A program made the translations under genes and the position numbers. Shown in pieces: positions 52,667-62,710 of a stretch of 64,000 bases of DNA; the first letter of the stretch is position 1; every line of letters starts with the position of its first letter. The stretch comes from Oceanobacter antarcticus (GTDB taxonomy: Bacteria; Pseudomonadota; Gammaproteobacteria; Pseudomonadales; Oceanobacteraceae): positions 124,001 through 188,000 of the forward strand of contig NZ_JBBKTX010000006.1 of NCBI RefSeq assembly GCF_044962685.1, in the 5' to 3' direction. Below the pieces are notes generated by a model that made no database searches, was not told where the DNA came from, and saw nothing but the letters and a program-made list of their open reading frames with translations.

Positions 52667-55039
52667 CTACGGTTGTGACTTGTCGGCGAGGAAAAACCAG
52701 GTATCCATGACCGAATCCGGGTTCAACGACACGCTGTCAATACCATGTTCCATCAACCAGCGCGCAAAGTCCGGGTGATCGGACGGCCCTTGCCCGCAAA
52801 TCCCGACGTATTTTCCCTGCCGCTTACAGGCCTGAATGGCATTTTCCAGCAACACCTTGATGGCCGGATTACGTTCATCAAATAAATGGGCAATGATACC
52901 GGAATCACGATCCAGTCCGAGTGTCAGCTGGGTCAAATCGTTGGAACCAATAGAAAAACCGTCAAAGTACTGCAGGAATTCATCCGCCAGGATGGCGTTC
53001 GCTGGCAGCTCACACATCATAATCAGCTTGAGACCGTTTTTGCCGCGTTCCAGGCCATTGTCTTTCAGCAGGCCAACCACCTGTTCTGCTTCGCCCGGTG
53101 TGCGCACAAACGGCACCATGATCTCGACGTTGGTAAAGCCCATTTCGTCACGAACCTTGCGCATCGCCCGGCATTCCAGCTCGAAACAGTCGCGGAAGTT
53201 TTTCGAGATATAACGGGAAGCACCACGGAAGCCCAGCATCGGGTTTTCTTCTTCCGGCTCGTACAGGCGGCCACCAATCAGATTGGCATATTCGTTCGAT
53301 TTGAAATCCGACAAGCGGGTAATCACCCGCTTGGGCCAGAAAGCAGCGGCCAGGGTAGCAATGCCCTCCACCAGCTTCTCAACGTAAAAATCGACCGGGC
53401 CGGGATATCCGGCAAAACGTCGCCGAACCGTAGGTTTGAGATCTTCTGGCAGGTTATCGAAGTTCAACAGCGCCTTGGGGTGCACTCCGATCATGCGGTT
53501 GATAATAAACTCCAGCCGCGCCAGGCCAACACCGGCATTCGGTAGTCCCTGAAAATCGAAGGCCCGATCCGGGTTACCCACGTTCATCATGATCTTGAAC
53601 GGCAGCTCCGGCATTGAATCGACACTGTTGGTGCGAATATCAAAGTCCAGTGCGCCGTCATACACGTAACCGGTATCGCCCTCGGCGCAGGACACCGTCA
53701 CTTCATGACCATCTTTCAGACGTTCCGTGGCATCTTCGCAGCCAACCACGGCTGGAATGCCCAACTCGCGAGCAATAATGGCGGCATGACAGGTGCGACC
53801 ACCACGATTGGTGACGATCGCCGCAGAGCGCTTCATGATCGGCTCCCAATCCGGGTCTGTCATGTCGGCAACCAGTACATCGCCTTCCTGAACCTGATCC
53901 ATTTCATCGATATCGTTCAGAATACGCACCCGACCAGAACCAATCCGATGGCCAATACTGCGTCCTTCAGCCAGCACGGTACCGGTTTCTTTCAGTAAAT
54001 AACGCTCCATCACGGTTTTACTGGTGCGGCTTTTGACCGTTTCCGGACGTGCCTGCACCACGTACAATTTGCCGTCGTCGCCATCTTTGGCCCATTCGAT
54101 GTCCATCGGACGACCATAGTGTTCTTCAATGGTCAGTGCCATCCGCGCCAGTTCTTCCACTTCGGCATCGGTCACTGAAAATTGCTGGCGTAACTCCCGG
54201 TCTACCCGCAAGGTTTCGACCGACTGCCCCACACTGGCGAAGGCGTTGTAAACCATCTTGATGGCCTTGGCACCCAGGTTACGGCGCAGGATCGAGGGCC
54301 GCCCCTCGCGTAAATTCAGCTTGTGAACATAAAACTCATCCGGGTTAACCGCACCCTGCACCACGGTTTCACCGAGACCATAAGATGACGTAATAAACAC
54401 TACCTGGTCGAAACCGGATTCCGTATCAATCGAGAACATCACACCGCTGGAGGCGGTCTCGCTGCGCACCATACGCTGAACACCGGCAGACAGTGCGATC
54501 TTGCTGTGATCAAAGCCCTGATGCACCCGGTAAGAAATCGCCCGGTCATTAAACAATGAGGCAAATACATCCCGCACTGCATGCAGCACATGATCGATAC
54601 CGACGATATTCAGGTGAGTTTCCTGCTGACCGGCAAAAGACGCATCTGGCAGATCTTCTGCCGTGGCCGATGAGCGCACTGCGGCGGCCATCTGCTCGTT
54701 GCCTGCTTGCAGGGTGATGTAAGATTCACGAATGGCGGCTTCCAGCGGTGGTGGCAACGGTGCTTCCAGAATCCAGCTGCGAATAGCGGCACCGGTTTCC
54801 GCCAGCGCACGGACATCATCAACGTCCAGATCGGACAGCGCGGCATTGATACGATCCGCCAATCCCTGATAGGAAAGAAATTCCCGATAGGCATCGGCAC
54901 TGGTGGCAAAGCCACCCGGAACGGTAACGCCGGAACTGGCGAGGTGGCTGATCATTTCTCCGAGCGACGCGTTTTTTCCGCCAACGCGTTCCACGTCACC
55001 CATACCTACCTGATCAAACCAAAGTACATAGTCAGTCAA
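52667..55039 (-). CDS. ppsA: Phosphoenolpyruvate synthase
   Basis: Makes phosphoenolpyruvate from pyruvate and ATP for gluconeogenesis. The 790-residue enzyme has the ATP-grasp domain (VGGKNASLGEMI), the swivelling phosphohistidine domain (GGRTCHAAIIARELG, His is phosphorylated) and the C-terminal PEP barrel (CGQGPSDHPDFARWLMEHGIDSVSLNPD in outline, near residue 760). It is divergent from its regulator ppsR, and its product matches growth on propionate or other gluconeogenic carbon via the prp genes. Confidence 0.98.
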   Translation of the reverse strand: MTDYVLWFDQVGMGDVERVGGKNASLGEMISHLASSGVTVPGGFATSADAYREFLSYQGLADRINAALSDLDVDDVRALAETGAAIRSWILEAPLPPPLEAAIRESYITLQAGNEQMAAAVRSSATAEDLPDASFAGQQETHLNIVGIDHVLHAVRDVFASLFNDRAISYRVHQGFDHSKIALSAGVQRMVRSETASSGVMFSIDTESGFDQVVFITSSYGLGETVVQGAVNPDEFYVHKLNLREGRPSILRRNLGAKAIKMVYNAFASVGQSVETLRVDRELRQQFSVTDAEVEELARMALTIEEHYGRPMDIEWAKDGDDGKLYVVQARPETVKSRTSKTVMERYLLKETGTVLAEGRSIGHRIGSGRVRILNDIDEMDQVQEGDVLVADMTDPDWEPIMKRSAAIVTNRGGRTCHAAIIARELGIPAVVGCEDATERLKDGHEVTVSCAEGDTGYVYDGALDFDIRTNSVDSMPELPFKIMMNVGNPDRAFDFQGLPNAGVGLARLEFIINRMIGVHPKALLNFDNLPEDLKPTVRRRFAGYPGPVDFYVEKLVEGIATLAAAFWPKRVITRLSDFKSNEYANLIGGRLYEPEEENPMLGFRGASRYISKNFRDCFELECRAMRKVRDEMGFTNVEIMVPFVRTPGEAEQVVGLLKDNGLERGKNGLKLIMMCELPANAILADEFLQYFDGFSIGSNDLTQLTLGLDRDSGIIAHLFDERNPAIKVLLENAIQACKRQGKYVGICGQGPSDHPDFARWLMEHGIDSVSLNPDSVMDTWFFLADKSQP

Positions 55040-55328
55040 TGTTGTTCTCCTGTACCATCGCGTGCTTTATGAGCCTGCTGAACCCGCCGAACACACTTGT
55101 GGTGCCTTCGACGGTAAAAACACCGCTTTGGGGTTGCGGTGCCTAACGGGTTCAGATAAACCCTTTTATGCTGCTTCCGGGCAATCGAGGTTATCGGTGT
55201 TGCCGAAACCCTTGCAGTCTACTGACGCAGATCATCGTCTGGTGTTATTTAAGTAATCAGCGACTCAACCTGGACCAGGGCCGGGGCAAGCGCGCGTAAT
55301 ACTAAGTGCAGGTAAAACAAATTTCCAT

Positions 55329-56147
55329 ATGAAGCGATACGCCTACTTTATTTCTGATGGCACCGGCATTACTGCCGAAATGCTGGGCAACAGTCTGCTG
55401 GCCCAATTTGAGAAGATTGAATTCGAGCGTGTAACTCTGCCCTATATTGATAGCGTGACAAAAGCAGAGCAGGCTGTCGCCCTGATCAACGCCGACTCGC
55501 GCAAGAGCGGCCAGCCAGCAATTATTTTCGATACCGTCATCGACAAGACCATTCGGCAGGTCATCGACAGCGCCGAAGGACTGAAGATCGACATCTTTGA
55601 TGCTTTTCTGAAACCGCTGGAGCAGGCACTTGAAGTAGAGTCTTCTTACAGCGTCGGCATGTCCCACTCGGCCAAAAACACCAGCTATCTGTCACGCATC
55701 GACGCCGTGAACTTTGCCCTGGATAACGACGACGGCGCTCGTACTCGCCATTACAAAACCGCTGATGTCATTCTGGTCGGCGTATCCCGTTGCGGCAAAA
55801 CCCCGACCTGTCTTTATCTGGCCATGCAATACGGTATCAAGGCGGCCAACTACCCGCTGACTGAAGAGGACATGGCCGATTTACGCTTACCCAAAAGTCT
55901 TGAACCCTATCGCAGCAAGCTGTTCGGGCTGACCATCGACCCGGATCGGCTGTCGGTAATTCGTAATGAGCGCCGGGCAAACAGCCGTTATTCCTCATTG
56001 AAACAGTGTTATCACGAGGTCGACGAAGTGGAAACCCTGTATCAGCGTGAACAAATCCCGTTTATCAGTACCACCGACAAATCGATTGAGGAAATTTCCA
56101 CCCGTATTCTCGCCGAGACCGGCCTGCAGCGTCGTTTACGATCCTGA
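55329..56147 (+). CDS. ppsR: PEP synthase regulatory protein (bifunctional kinase/phosphorylase)
   Basis: Inactivates PpsA by ADP-dependent phosphorylation of a threonine and reactivates it by phosphorolysis. The 272-residue DUF299 protein has FISDGTGITAEMLGNSLL at the start and the P-loop GVSRCGKTPTCLYLA. It lies 289 bp from ppsA, divergent, in the usual pairing. Confidence 0.97.
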   Translation: MKRYAYFISDGTGITAEMLGNSLLAQFEKIEFERVTLPYIDSVTKAEQAVALINADSRKSGQPAIIFDTVIDKTIRQVIDSAEGLKIDIFDAFLKPLEQALEVESSYSVGMSHSAKNTSYLSRIDAVNFALDNDDGARTRHYKTADVILVGVSRCGKTPTCLYLAMQYGIKAANYPLTEEDMADLRLPKSLEPYRSKLFGLTIDPDRLSVIRNERRANSRYSSLKQCYHEVDEVETLYQREQIPFISTTDKSIEEISTRILAETGLQRRLRS

Positions 56148-56163
56148 TGCCAGAGGTGGCAAG

Positions 56164-56208
56164 AACACCAAGCGCTACAACACCAAGCGCTACAACACCA
56201 AGCGCTAC
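56164..56208 (+). repeat. 15-bp tandem repeat, three copies
   Basis: AACACCAAGCGCTAC is repeated three times without interruption, in the short gap between the ppsR stop and the convergent hydrolase gene. Confidence 0.95.
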
Positions 56209-56219
56209 AACAGCCAAGG

Positions 56220-57053
56220 CTATATCAGCATCGCCAGACGATCATTCATCAGCCGGGCCACCTGCTTCGGATGGGTAAACACCAGACTGTGATCGGCCCC
56301 GGCAATCCCCTGGGCGATCCAGTTCGGGCTTTGCTGCTCCAGCCGCTGCTGTCGTTGCTGCATATCTGGCGAGCTTAACTCTCCGACCAGACTCATACCC
56401 GGCAATGGCGAAGTCCAGTCCAGATAATACTCACGTTGGCGACCCAATGATTCACTGACCGCCCCCAGCGCCTGACACAACCCCTGCCGGTTGACCTGCA
56501 AGCGCTTGACCGCGACACGATCCGCCGTCGGATTACGCCGACGATTGGGAGATACCGCGTCGAGAAAATCCAGATAGGCGCCTGCGTCTCCATCCAGAAA
56601 GCGTTGCTCCAGCCCGGCATAACGGGCTTCCCGAGCCAGCAAACCGGCGGCATCGTTGCCAGACAGCAACGCCGGTTCAAGCAGGTACAACAAACCAAAG
56701 GCATGCTGTTTCACCAGCTCAGTGGTGACCATACCGCCAAACGAGTAACCGGCAATATCGGCATCCCACCAATCCAGCGCCGTGAGCAGCTCGTCGATCT
56801 GACCAGCATAGTCATCCACCGTCGGCTTAACGCAGTGAAGAAAGGATGACCTGCCCATACCGGCAAAATCCGGGATCAGGATTTCACTCCAGCCAGCAAG
56901 ATAATTGGCCACGTAAGTCCAGGTTAATTCACCCGCAATACCGGCACCGTGTAGCAAAACAAGCCGCCGTCCACCGGGATTGTTCGCGCATTGCAACAAC
57001 AACGCATGTTGATTGACACTGGCAGTGCGAATATTAACGGGGTGCTTTTCCAC
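56220..57053 (-). CDS. Alpha/beta hydrolase
   Basis: A 277-residue hydrolase with LLHGAGIAGELTW, a Ser elbow GYSFGG, and a late His in AGADHSLVF. The GTG at 57053 (MEKHPVNIRTASVN) is chosen, since an upstream in-frame start would translate the 7-bp tandem repeat into SYQLSVIS repeats. Its substrate is unknown. It is convergent with ppsR and divergent from pabB. Confidence 0.82.
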   Translation of the reverse strand: MEKHPVNIRTASVNQHALLLQCANNPGGRRLVLLHGAGIAGELTWTYVANYLAGWSEILIPDFAGMGRSSFLHCVKPTVDDYAGQIDELLTALDWWDADIAGYSFGGMVTTELVKQHAFGLLYLLEPALLSGNDAAGLLAREARYAGLEQRFLDGDAGAYLDFLDAVSPNRRRNPTADRVAVKRLQVNRQGLCQALGAVSESLGRQREYYLDWTSPLPGMSLVGELSSPDMQQRQQRLEQQSPNWIAQGIAGADHSLVFTHPKQVARLMNDRLAMLI

Positions 57054-57060
57054 AATTGAC

Positions 57061-57088
57061 CTGATAACTGATAACTGATAACTGATAA
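57061..57088. repeat. 7-bp tandem repeat, four copies
   Basis: CTGATAA is repeated four times (57061-57088), followed by CTGAC. It lies just upstream of the hydrolase start, where changes in copy number could alter promoter or ribosome-site spacing. Confidence 0.9.
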
Positions 57089-57264
57089 CTGACACAACAA
57101 TAATTCCGACAACACGTCGGCGAACGCGCACAGCGCATGTGAAGACGACAGCGCCAGTCTAACGAGCGCTTCCGAGCAATGCCAGGGTTGTGAACCAGGG
57201 GGAATGCGCCGGATAATGACCGCGGCTCCCCTACACACTGACTGATCGGAAAACTTTCGCGCCA

Positions 57265-58650
57265 ATGTCCAGCCTTCCCAGCACCACAGCGTTGTATACA
57301 ACCTACCTGTTGCCATTTTCCGCCCGCGAGCTGTTGCATTGTTGCCAGCAGCTGCCCGGCTCCGCTCTGATCTATAGCGGCACCAGTGGTCAACAACAGG
57401 CTGCCCGACCCTGCTGGGCGGTGTTGGCTTATGCCCCCACACGAGTGCTCTCCGCCAGCAACGACCACCAATGGCGGCAACTGAAACAAGCACTCGAAGC
57501 CGACCAGATCAAGGCAGCGTCAGCCAATCCGGCTACGCCAGACAACGAAGGGTTTATCAGCGGCTGGATGGGCTATTTCTCCTACGCTGCTGGCTGCTGG
57601 ACAGTCGCAGGAATCCATCCATCCGACAACCGGTCGACACAATCTCAGCCGCCACATCCGCTGGCCGAATTCCACTATTACCCTCATAGCCTGTTACTCG
57701 ACTTTGCCGAAGATACCGTCACGCTCCGCAGCCCCAGGCCGTGCACCAAAACAGAGTGCAGCACCATTCTCGAACAGCTCAACCAGGCGCGCGCGCGCTG
57801 TATTACCAACAGCAATACGACCGACACTACGGACACATATCAGTGGCAACCGCAATGGGATGCCAGTGAATACCAGCAGGCATTCAATCAGGTGCAGAAT
57901 TATATTGTCTCGGGCGATGTCTACCAGGTGAATCTGACCATGCCCTTCCGCTGTCATGAGGATCTGACCGCGATATCACCCGCCAAATTACTGGAACACT
58001 TCGACGCGCCTTTCTCCTGCTACTTTCGTGGTCAGTCCCTGACCCTGTTCAGCGTCAGCCCTGAGCGGTTTGTCAAAATCCACCAGCAACACATGGTCAC
58101 CAGCCCGATAAAAGGCACCTCACCCCGTGGCAAGACAGCCAGCGAGGATCTGGCCAACCGCCAATGGCTGGCCGACAGCAAAAAAAATCAGGCCGAGAAC
58201 CTGATGATTGTAGATCTGTTGCGTAATGACCTGGGACGTTCTGCGGTAACCGGCAGCGTTCAGGTTGAGAAGCTGTTTGATATCGAATCCCACGCCAACG
58301 TGCACCATATGGTCAGCACTATCAGAGCAGAGATAAAACCGGAAATCTCGCCTCTGGAAGCCGTGCTAAACGCCTTTCCTGGTGGCTCGATCACCGGAGC
58401 ACCAAAAAAGCGCGCCATGGAAATTATCCGCGAGCTGGAACCCGATTCACGAGGGCTGTATTGCGGGTCTTTCGGCTACTTCAGCGATCAGGGGGTGGCC
58501 GATTTCAACATTCTGATTCGTTCTGTTGTAGCCACACCCTCAGGGGCGGAGTGCTGGGCAGGCGGCGGCGTGGTCAAGGACTCGACTGCCGCCGGAGAGT
58601 ACGACGAGCTGTTCAGCAAGGTACAACAGCTTCTGGATACCATAAGTTAA
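57265..58650 (+). CDS. pabB: Aminodeoxychorismate synthase component I
   Basis: Makes 4-amino-4-deoxychorismate from chorismate for folate synthesis, then used by PabC. The 461-residue protein has the chorismate-binding domain with SPERFVKIHQQHMVTSPIKGTSPRG, NLMIVDLLRNDLGRSA, GGSITGAPKKRAMEII and the PIKGT lysine segment that marks PabB rather than TrpE. It stands alone. Confidence 0.95.
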   Translation: MSSLPSTTALYTTYLLPFSARELLHCCQQLPGSALIYSGTSGQQQAARPCWAVLAYAPTRVLSASNDHQWRQLKQALEADQIKAASANPATPDNEGFISGWMGYFSYAAGCWTVAGIHPSDNRSTQSQPPHPLAEFHYYPHSLLLDFAEDTVTLRSPRPCTKTECSTILEQLNQARARCITNSNTTDTTDTYQWQPQWDASEYQQAFNQVQNYIVSGDVYQVNLTMPFRCHEDLTAISPAKLLEHFDAPFSCYFRGQSLTLFSVSPERFVKIHQQHMVTSPIKGTSPRGKTASEDLANRQWLADSKKNQAENLMIVDLLRNDLGRSAVTGSVQVEKLFDIESHANVHHMVSTIRAEIKPEISPLEAVLNAFPGGSITGAPKKRAMEIIRELEPDSRGLYCGSFGYFSDQGVADFNILIRSVVATPSGAECWAGGGVVKDSTAAGEYDELFSKVQQLLDTIS

Positions 58651-58717
58651 ACGGGTGAAGATGGTTAAACAGCCGAAGGCCGTATGGAGCGCAGATTAAC
58701 GGGGAGGTTTTGGCAGA

Positions 58718-60322
58718 TTACTGACCGGAGCGGTAGACAACCTGGCCGCTACCTTCTCGCGTCATAATCTGCATCACAGAATCCTGCTTACTGATCGCTG
58801 TACTTGATAACGCGGCGCCCCCGGAAGCACCAGGATCAGCTTTCACTGGCTTTACCGGTGCAGGTTGACTGACGGCTTGCTTGTCTGGCACCGTTTTTTG
58901 TACCGGCTCAGCCTTGCTGGCAACCCCTGAATCCCGTGACTTGACAGCAGACGCACCCGGATTATTCAGGTCACGATTAGGATTCCAGCGAGGTAAATCA
59001 ACGGGAACCTCCTTCGGCGGAGCCGCCACTGAGGGCACAACCTTCGCTGCCGTTGCCGTATCCTTTGTTAATGTTTCCGTCACCGGCGTCTTGCGGCTGA
59101 ACGTCAAACTGCTTGCCGGAGTCGGAATTATTCCTCTGCTGGTCACGGTAGAGACTGGCAATCGGCTCATACCGCTATCAGTCCGGGAACCGGCCCTTGT
59201 CACCAGCTCTCCGGAAGGGGTAGGTGCTACCTCCACGATCTCCGAGCTGGCATAACCTCGCGGCGTATTGGCTGATACCGAGGTCGTTTTCACCGCCGAA
59301 AACTGGCGATCAGATTCCAGTGCTTCGGGGGGTAAATAAGAAATCTTTGCTGCTTGCTGATGACCGATGTCCTGGCCATCAACCATCCCGAGGGATTGAC
59401 TGCCCTGTAACTCCACCACTTCCTGACGCTGAACCGACTGCCGGGACTGTAGCTGCTTCATCTGTTCGGGTGGCAACAGCTTGATAACCTGGCTGGTTTC
59501 ATGACGGGTTTCGCTGGCAATCGGACTGACTGCCGGCTGATACACACTACCAGCGAGAATTTCCATCAATTCATCACCCGTTACCGGATTTTCCGAACCA
59601 TGCGGCTTAATCATATCAGCGGTACTGTCAGCACCGTCAGACACAGCCCCCGGGGATTGTTCAGCGAAAACACGCGGCTCAATCCCGGTGCTATCAACAG
59701 CAGAATCCTGAATACCAGGCGCGTTTGCCGCATGACTATAGACAGACGCATCTGCAGGAGTCGAATCCATCGTCGCGTCGCTTCCGGTGGCGACCCCGGA
59801 TAACTCTGGAGGAGGAACCGGTAACTCAAAACTGCTTTTGCGTTTGATAACCGGCAGCGCCGTCGGCGCAGGCGAGGGATCCGCTTTTTTAGCTGCAACC
59901 GTTTTTTTTGCAGTACTTGTAACAGGTGTAGAGGTCGCAGATACCTTGACGGGTGTACTGCGAACAACCGGCGCAACCGTTGGCCGAGGACTGGCCGTTT
60001 TCTCTGTCTGAATCACCAGAACCGCTTCCTGGCCACGTTTACCTTCGAGACGATCAGCCTTGAATTTATGGCGAGCCATTGGATTTTCATCCACGACGTA
60101 GGTATTGGGCTGATCATAGGTCTGATAGTCTTCCAGATGCGTCTGGCTTTTGGAGACCGTCACCACTTCAGCCAGCACCGTCGACGCCAGAGAACAACAG
60201 ACCAACAACAATAAAAATCCAGCCGCCTTCCTTGTCACATCCGCTGACAATCGCTCTGTATTCCTATTTAAAATCAGCCACTGCCGATACATATTCAAAA
60301 CCCGCTTCTCACTCATCAGCAA
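58718..60322 (-). CDS. Unknown exported, Ser/Thr/Pro-rich protein
   Basis: A 534-residue protein I do not recognise. A basic N-terminus and hydrophobic segment (AAGFLLLLVCCSLASTVLAEVV) indicate a signal peptide with cleavage near VLA-EV, and the CC may hint at a lipoprotein, though the spacing is poor. The rest is low-complexity, rich in Ser, Thr, Pro, Ala and Val, with no enzyme motif and no repeats of fixed length. It ends SVMQIMTREGSGQVVYRSGQ. It may be a periplasmic linker or surface protein. Start at M11 (MYRQWLIL) is possible. Confidence 0.65.
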   Translation of the reverse strand: MLMSEKRVLNMYRQWLILNRNTERLSADVTRKAAGFLLLLVCCSLASTVLAEVVTVSKSQTHLEDYQTYDQPNTYVVDENPMARHKFKADRLEGKRGQEAVLVIQTEKTASPRPTVAPVVRSTPVKVSATSTPVTSTAKKTVAAKKADPSPAPTALPVIKRKSSFELPVPPPELSGVATGSDATMDSTPADASVYSHAANAPGIQDSAVDSTGIEPRVFAEQSPGAVSDGADSTADMIKPHGSENPVTGDELMEILAGSVYQPAVSPIASETRHETSQVIKLLPPEQMKQLQSRQSVQRQEVVELQGSQSLGMVDGQDIGHQQAAKISYLPPEALESDRQFSAVKTTSVSANTPRGYASSEIVEVAPTPSGELVTRAGSRTDSGMSRLPVSTVTSRGIIPTPASSLTFSRKTPVTETLTKDTATAAKVVPSVAAPPKEVPVDLPRWNPNRDLNNPGASAVKSRDSGVASKAEPVQKTVPDKQAVSQPAPVKPVKADPGASGGAALSSTAISKQDSVMQIMTREGSGQVVYRSGQ

Positions 60323-61008
60323 AAGAAGAACAAATATTTACAAAAAATGTAATCGACACCTTGCTTATAATGGAAATCACCGGTACTCGCCAGAGTTTAT
60401 CGCAATTATAATGCTTTCACACAATGAGATCATCGCTACAAATACCAAGCATAGACTCAATCCAGAATTCATCAAGTTTGCGCCAGACTGTTACGTGTTA
60501 GATGATTGTGCTACCAAACCACCCACTTTTCAATTATCAAAAAATGATATTCACGAATCAATACGACCACACTGCCCATTAGCGACAAATTCATCAGGCA
60601 ACACCATTTGTATCTATTTAATCCTGCTTAATCCTGTACAGCTCCAGGCTCTGGCCGCCTGCTTCGCTCTACCTTCTTAGCCATGCAGTCATGGGCGGGA
60701 CTGCTGAATGCCAGGCAAACACCCCTCCGCTTCAGACAATCATCTCCCGACATCGATTGACATATGGAGATCCGTATAGGGATATATAAAATTCGAATAG
60801 AATATTGGCAGTGCCGAAAAACGATCCAGCAGATCAAGCCACGACAAAATAGGCTTTTCCAGAATGACTGATGCACCGGTCATGTTATTGATAACTGCCG
60901 ATATTGATCGGGCACTACCGCCAGATACGAAACGGTATATTCACCAATTGCAACAAAAGGGGAAACGGAATATCCACCATCAAATCCCGCCCCCTCTAAA
61001 ATGACAAT
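60323..61008. other. AT-rich intergenic region, 686 bp
   Basis: No recognisable gene. A TATAAT at 60366-60371 with TTGC just upstream could be a promoter. The only open frame worth naming is 60411-60680. The remainder holds no clear repeat or RNA structure. Confidence 0.5.
60411..60680 (+). CDS. Possible small orphan ORF
   Basis: An 89-residue frame beginning MLSHNEIIATNTKHRLNPEF, about 40 bp downstream of a TATAAT. No family, no signal peptide and no good ribosome site is seen. It may be chance. Confidence 0.2.
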   Translation: MLSHNEIIATNTKHRLNPEFIKFAPDCYVLDDCATKPPTFQLSKNDIHESIRPHCPLATNSSGNTICIYLILLNPVQLQALAACFALPS

Positions 61009-61626
61009 TCAGAGGCTCAGTTCGCGATTACTGGCTTTGATAAACTCTTTTTTCAACTCTTCGAAGGTGTGAACTGCAGGGAATTGTGGGAATTCATCGA
61101 TCACATTCTGTGGCGCATGAAACAGGATACCCGCATCGGCTTCAGCCAGCATGGTGGTATCGTTGTAGGAATCACCCGCTGCAATCGTGCGGTAGTAGAT
61201 CGTTTGCAAGGCACGAATGGATTGGCGCTTGGGATCGGCCTGGCGCAGTTTGTAATCCACTACATTACCAACGGCGTCGGTTATCAGTCGGTGGCAGAAC
61301 AGCGTCGGAAAACCGAGCTGGCGCATCAGTGGCTGAGAAAATTCGTAAAAAGTGTCCGACAGGATAATTACCTGAAAACGCTCACGCAGCCAGTCAACAA
61401 ACTCAGCGGCGCCTTCCAGTGGCGACAGCGTCGCAATCACGGCCTGAATATCCTGGATTTTCAGACCATGTTGTTTCAGCAAACCAAGCCGCTGCTTCAT
61501 TAACACGTCGTAGTCAGGAATATCGCGAGTTGTGGCCTTCAACTCTTCAATCCCGGTTTTATTGGCAAATTCAATCCAGATTTCAGGAACCAGAACACCT
61601 TCAAGGTCCAAACATGCGATTTCCAT
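61009..61626 (-). CDS. thrH: Bifunctional phosphoserine phosphatase/homoserine phosphotransferase ThrH
   Basis: A HAD enzyme that moves phosphate from phosphoserine to homoserine. The 205-residue protein starts MEIACLDLEGVLVPEIWIE with the DxE-type motif I of ThrH, followed by LSDTFYEF (motif II) and GDSYNDTTM (motif III). ThrH is characteristic of pseudomonads and relatives. Confidence 0.94.
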   Translation of the reverse strand: MEIACLDLEGVLVPEIWIEFANKTGIEELKATTRDIPDYDVLMKQRLGLLKQHGLKIQDIQAVIATLSPLEGAAEFVDWLRERFQVIILSDTFYEFSQPLMRQLGFPTLFCHRLITDAVGNVVDYKLRQADPKRQSIRALQTIYYRTIAAGDSYNDTTMLAEADAGILFHAPQNVIDEFPQFPAVHTFEELKKEFIKASNRELSL

Positions 61627-61770
61627 GATATCTCCGCGATTCTAGGAAGTTTTTCAGGGTATTTTAAGGCGCCGTACTCTAGCCAGTTGGCCATCACAAC
61701 ACAACCCGCCAGAGCCTGAGAACCTCGACGCCGGTAGCGCTTCCCGCGCAGACTGGACACAGCATCAACC

Positions 61771-61812
61771 AACCCGAGACAACCCAGAAACAACCCGAGA
61801 CAACCCAGAAAC
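61771..61812. repeat. 21-bp direct tandem repeat, two copies
   Basis: Two exact adjacent copies of a 21-bp unit (61771-61791 and 61792-61812) that begins AACCCGAGACAACCC. It is in the 305-bp thrH-cysH gap, which otherwise carries only AT-rich promoter-like DNA (TTGACC at 61871, TATAAT at 61911). Confidence 0.9.
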
Positions 61813-61931
61813 AAGGTTTCAGGCTCGTTTAGAACCAGAATGAAATAACAATATTCTTTATTAGTATTTTTTGACCTAAACATAGCGTGCTAGCATTTCC
61901 CTATACTTTCTATAATCAGCGGCCCAGCAAG

Positions 61932-62651
61932 ATGACAGATTTCACGCAACTTAATGCAGAGTACGCCAGTCAACGTCCCAAAGACCTGATTCGCTACGCC
62001 CTTGAGCAGCACGATGCGATCGCCGTGTCGTTCAGCGGTGCCGAAGACGTTGTGCTGATCGACATGGCAGTCAAACTTCGTCGCGATGTTCAGATTTTCA
62101 CACTCGACACCGGCCGTCTGCATCCCGAGACCTATGAATTTATCGAAACCGTACGCAAGCACTACGGCATCACAATTCAGGTGCAGACACCCGAGCAGCA
62201 GTCACTGCAGGCATTAACGACCGCAAAAGGCATGTTCAGCTTCTTTGAGGATGGCCACCAGGAATGCTGTGGCGTCCGTAAAATCCAGCCACTGAAAAAC
62301 AAGCTGGCCACTCTGGATGCCTGGATTACCGGCCAGCGTCGCGATCAAAGCCCCGGCACCCGCAGCAATATCGAAATGATTGAAGTCGATGCCTCACCTG
62401 GCCAACACGGCGAATTAATCAAATACAACCCGCTGACCCACTGGACATCAGCGCAGGTGTGGGAATACATCAGGATGTTTGATGTGCCCTACAACCCGTT
62501 ACACGCCAGTGGTTTTGTCAGTATTGGTTGCCAGCCTTGCACTCGTCCTGTGCTGCCAAACCAGCATGAACGTGAAGGCCGTTGGTGGTGGGAAGAAGAA
62601 ACCCACAAAGAATGTGGACTGCACGGCGGCAATATCATCAGCAAAGGCTGA
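61932..62651 (+). CDS. cysH: Adenylylsulfate (APS) reductase
   Basis: Reduces APS to sulfite in cysteine synthesis. The 239-residue protein has the nucleotide site VSFSGAEDVVLIDM, the paired cysteines in ECCGVRKIQPL and GCQPCT that hold a 4Fe-4S cluster, and the catalytic C-terminal ECGLHGG. The cluster marks it as APS-type, not PAPS-type. The ATG at 61932 gives the family N-terminus. TATAAT at 61911-61916 suggests a very short leader. CysB, its usual activator, is encoded next door, convergent. Confidence 0.95.
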   Translation: MTDFTQLNAEYASQRPKDLIRYALEQHDAIAVSFSGAEDVVLIDMAVKLRRDVQIFTLDTGRLHPETYEFIETVRKHYGITIQVQTPEQQSLQALTTAKGMFSFFEDGHQECCGVRKIQPLKNKLATLDAWITGQRRDQSPGTRSNIEMIEVDASPGQHGELIKYNPLTHWTSAQVWEYIRMFDVPYNPLHASGFVSIGCQPCTRPVLPNQHEREGRWWWEEETHKECGLHGGNIISKG

Positions 62652-62710
62652 CCGAGCCATCGCCGCCTCAGCGGAGCAAGGCCGACGCGGCGAAGGTATG
62701 ATGACTGGAT

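Noticed and set aside
60628..60876. 82-codon minus-strand frame in the gap before thrH
   Set aside because: Cys/Arg/Ile-rich sequence without ribosome site or similarity.
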